Origin: Acidobacteria bacterium UBA7540
GTDB lineage: Bacteria > Acidobacteriota > Terriglobia > UBA7540
Direction: 5' to 3'
Length of the DNA: 7,512 nucleotides
Assembly (NCBI GenBank): GCA_002478145.1
Contig: DLMI01000217.1
Coordinates: 1 to 7,512 of the forward strand
How positions within the stretch are numbered: position 1 is the stretch's first letter; every line of letters begins with the position of its first letter. The translations under genes and the position numbers were made by a program. Below, in pieces: positions 6,193-7,512 of the stretch. The notes beneath the pieces were generated by a model that was not told where the DNA came from, searched no databases, and saw only the letters and a list, made by a program, of their open reading frames with translations.

Positions 6193-6771
6193 GTGAAACT
6201 TAGAGCCTTGCCATTCTTGTGGTGCAGTCTGGCGTTATTCATCGGAGGTTGCCCGAAGCGGCAAGCCCCCACGCGAATCGTGTACGTTCCTTCGCCACCA
6301 CCCGCGGCTACGCAGGCTTCCGCCGCAGGCGCGCCGTCAATGGTCATCGAAGAGCCGGCGCCGCCCGAAGAGCCCCTAGCGCCTCCGCCTCAGCCAACCA
6401 CCCAGCCTGAACCTGCGCGGCGGCGGCACGTGCTGCGGAGGGAAGCACCGGCCGCGGCCCCTGAAAACACTCCTGAAACGACCGAGCCGCTTACTCCCCA
6501 GGTGCCCTCACAGGTGCCCTCATTGGAGCCGCGCGAGAGTTCTGCCCAGGAAGCGGCTCTGCGCCGCCAAATCCAAGGGTTGCAGGATGACGTCCGGCAG
6601 CGGATTGCCAAACTCAGCCGAGCGGGACTATCCGGCGCGGATCGCAAAACCCTTGACGATGCGCGCACATTCTTCGCACAGTCCACTCGGGCTCTGAATG
6701 ACGCAGACCTCCAACGCGCGCTTAACCTGGCGCGTAAGGCCTCCCTGTTGGTCTCGGCGCTCGAACCGTGA
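6193..6771 (+). CDS. Proline-rich lipoprotein of unknown function
   Basis: Read from GTG 6193 this is a 192-residue lipoprotein. The N-terminus MKLRALPFLWCSLALFIGGC is a textbook lipoprotein signal: basic start, hydrophobic core, and lipobox IGGC with the lipid-carrying Cys20. Residues 21-115 are a low-complexity linker rich in Pro, Ala and Glu, including a tandem QVPSQVPS (103-110) encoded by a perfect 12-base repeat. Residues about 118-192 are predicted helical (RRQIQGLQDDVRQRIAKL, then ADLQRALNLARKASLLVSAL), resembling short helical-repeat tails such as DUF4398-type lipoproteins. A longer reading from ATG 6100 would place 31 polar residues before the signal and bury it, so GTG 6193 is preferred although it lacks a clear ribosome-binding site. 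An A/T-rich TGATAAAAT (6174-6182) lies just upstream and may be a -10 element, giving a very short leader. It is probably anchored to a membrane and spans the periplasm. It is transcribed divergently from the kinase operon. Function unknown. Confidence 0.75.
   Translation: MKLRALPFLWCSLALFIGGCPKRQAPTRIVYVPSPPPAATQASAAGAPSMVIEEPAPPEEPLAPPPQPTTQPEPARRRHVLRREAPAAAPENTPETTEPLTPQVPSQVPSLEPRESSAQEAALRRQIQGLQDDVRQRIAKLSRAGLSGADRKTLDDARTFFAQSTRALNDADLQRALNLARKASLLVSALEP
6499..6522 (+). repeat. 12-base tandem repeat in the lipoprotein linker
   Basis: CAGGTGCCCTCA is present twice in immediate succession (6499-6510, 6511-6522) and in frame, encoding QVPS twice. A recent slippage duplication in the unstructured linker is the likely origin. 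Confidence 0.8.
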
Positions 6772-6786
6772 GGGCCTGCGCCAGGA

Positions 6787-6820
6787 GCCAGGATTCAGGA
6801 TTCAGGATTCGGGATTCAGG
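6787..6820 (+). repeat. Left arm of 34-base inverted repeat (GGATTCA heptamers)
   Basis: Four heptamers GGATTCA, GGATTCA, GGATTCG and GGATTCA follow one another at 6791-6818, preceded by a degenerate GGAGCCA (6784-6790). The 34 bases 6787-6820 match the reverse complement of 7034-7067 at 32 positions; the two differences are adjacent, in the second heptamer. The arm starts 16 bases after the lipoprotein stop codon. Confidence 0.85.
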
Positions 6821-7033
6821 GACATGCAAACCGGGATCGCATTCTCGTTCTGGGTCGCGTCCTACTTTAATCATCACCCTGCCCTTCAGGGGGAAACATG
6901 CCGAAATGATCCATCCTGACCTGTCCCGACCTGTCCCGGTGCTTTTGATTGGGATGTTCTTGATCGGGACCTTTCCCGATGTTTCTAATCGGAAAGCCCG
7001 CCGCCCCTCCAGAAATCAGAACGCGGCCCTTCT
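6821..7033. repeat. Repeat-rich centre of the element between convergent genes
   Basis: The 213 bases between the two arms show no credible gene. They contain a perfect tandem decamer GACCTGTCCC (6918-6937) and an imperfect 15-base tandem unit starting TTGATTGGGA (6945) and TTGATCGGGA (6960). There is also a short CCCTG/CAGGG hairpin near 6876-6890. The content looks like an intergenic repeat element rather than decayed coding sequence. Confidence 0.6.
6963..6980 (+). terminator. Possible terminator hairpin after the lipoprotein gene
   Basis: ATCGGGA (6963-6969) and TCCCGAT (6974-6980) form a perfect 7-base-pair stem with loop CCTT, followed by GTTTCT. The T-run is short and interrupted, and the hairpin lies about 190 bases past the stop codon, so termination here is uncertain. 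On the other strand no T-rich tail follows. Confidence 0.3.
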
Positions 7034-7067
7034 CCTGAATCCCGAATCCTGGTTCCTGAATCCTGGC
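7034..7067 (-). repeat. Right arm of 34-base inverted repeat
   Basis: Read on the minus strand this arm has heptamers GGATTCA, GGAACCA, GGATTCG and GGATTCA, the same order as the left arm except for the second unit. It begins one base after the stop codon of the minus-strand gene (7069-7071). Both converging genes therefore carry the same heptamer array, in the same orientation relative to transcription, right after their stop codons. Confidence 0.85.
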
Positions 7068-7068
7068 C

Positions 7069-7512
7069 TCACAGCCACAGGTGCCTGTTGGAGTAAAACG
7101 TGACAGGGCCGTGGGGATGTTTGGCTCGGTAGGCGCGATACTGCTTCAACATGGCAGCATATCGGCGGTCGGAGGTCTTGAGCTTCTTATGAGGCATTTT
7201 GATGAGGGCGCGTTCCACTTCCCAGACGCTTTCCTCGGAGAGCCGCCAGTCGCCTTTCACCAAAGTGCGTAATTCAGCGACCCCGTAGCCTGTAATTCGT
7301 CCGGACCCGTCCACGTAAGGGTCCACGTAACTCATCACCAATTGCCGGATGGTGGGAAAGAGTGGCTTGCGTCCATGCAAGCCGGCATCACGGGAGCGGG
7401 CTACTGTTCCCCATCGTCCCCGCCGCCTGAATAGGAACAGGACGTGGTCCAATTGGTCCTGGGATTCGAGGTCGAGGAGCAACGGCGGGTAGCCATGCTG
7501 CTCGAGAATTGT
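7069..7512 (-). CDS. Conserved protein, 3' part only, possibly transglutaminase-like
   Basis: The frame is open to the window edge, so only the C-terminal 147 residues are seen and the start lies outside. The visible part begins TILEQHGYPPLLLDLESQ, then DHVLFLFRRRGRWGTVARSRD, GLHGRKPLF, a segment RQLVMSYVDPYVD, and ends in a basic helical region with YRAYRAKHP. This pattern (HGYPPLLLDL, then DHV, then RWG.A/VA.S...GL..R.P) recalls a family of bacterial conserved proteins with a papain/transglutaminase-like layout. In these the His of DHV would be catalytic and the Cys would lie upstream, beyond this window. That assignment is from memory of the pattern and remains uncertain. A TTG at 7482 could be taken as a start, but the strong similarity in character of the preceding residues argues that the gene continues. 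It converges on the lipoprotein gene across the repeat element. Confidence 0.6.
   Translation of the reverse strand, partial: TILEQHGYPPLLLDLESQDQLDHVLFLFRRRGRWGTVARSRDAGLHGRKPLFPTIRQLVMSYVDPYVDGSGRITGYGVAELRTLVKGDWRLSEESVWEVERALIKMPHKKLKTSDRRYAAMLKQYRAYRAKHPHGPVTFYSNRHLWL

Noticed and set aside
6787..7067. CRISPR array or insertion sequence in the repeat element
   Set aside because: The heptamers are contiguous without spacers, so it is not CRISPR. There is no transposase and no visible target-site duplication, so an insertion sequence is not supported.

Overview
The window looks like chromosomal DNA from an Acidobacteriota member or a close relative. The strongest sign is the first gene pair: a short PadR-type regulator followed 18 bases later by a 942-residue duplicated MacB/FtsX-like permease with no ATPase gene beside it. 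That is the layout of the 'acidobacterial PadR' and 'acidobacterial duplicated orphan permease' (ADOP) families. No rRNA, tRNA, CRISPR array, transposase or phage gene was found.

Layout. 1-131: leader of the regulator, with a 10-base direct repeat and a short palindrome. 132-464 (+): PadR regulator. 483-3311 (+): ADOP permease, probably the regulator's target and in one operon with it. 3312-3836: 525 bases without a recognisable gene; it holds one 40-codon reading frame with a good ribosome-binding site. 3837-4583 (-) and 4580-6007 (-): a two-gene operon with a 4-base ATGA overlap. The promoter-proximal gene encodes an AmgK-like sugar kinase fused to a RapZ C-terminal domain, and the second encodes a MurU-like sugar-1-phosphate nucleotidyltransferase. 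6008-6192: divergent spacer with a perfect hairpin just before the kinase ribosome-binding site. 6193-6771 (+): proline-rich lipoprotein with a helical C-terminus. 6772-7068: spacer between two converging genes, bounded by a 34-base inverted repeat made of GGATTCA-type heptamers. 7069-7512 (-): 3' part of a conserved protein that runs out of the window, possibly of transglutaminase-like fold.

How the genes may work together. The kinase and nucleotidyltransferase fit a two-step salvage route in which a free amino sugar (MurNAc, perhaps GlcNAc) is phosphorylated at the anomeric position and converted to a UDP-sugar, bypassing de novo synthesis. In enterobacteria the RapZ C-terminal domain senses glucosamine-6-phosphate and binds small RNAs controlling glmS. 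Joining this domain directly to the salvage kinase suggests that salvage responds to the amino-sugar pool. This is the most interesting system in the window. The PadR/ADOP pair is an independent unit, probably for efflux or envelope function. The lipoprotein and the partial gene have no visible functional link to the rest.
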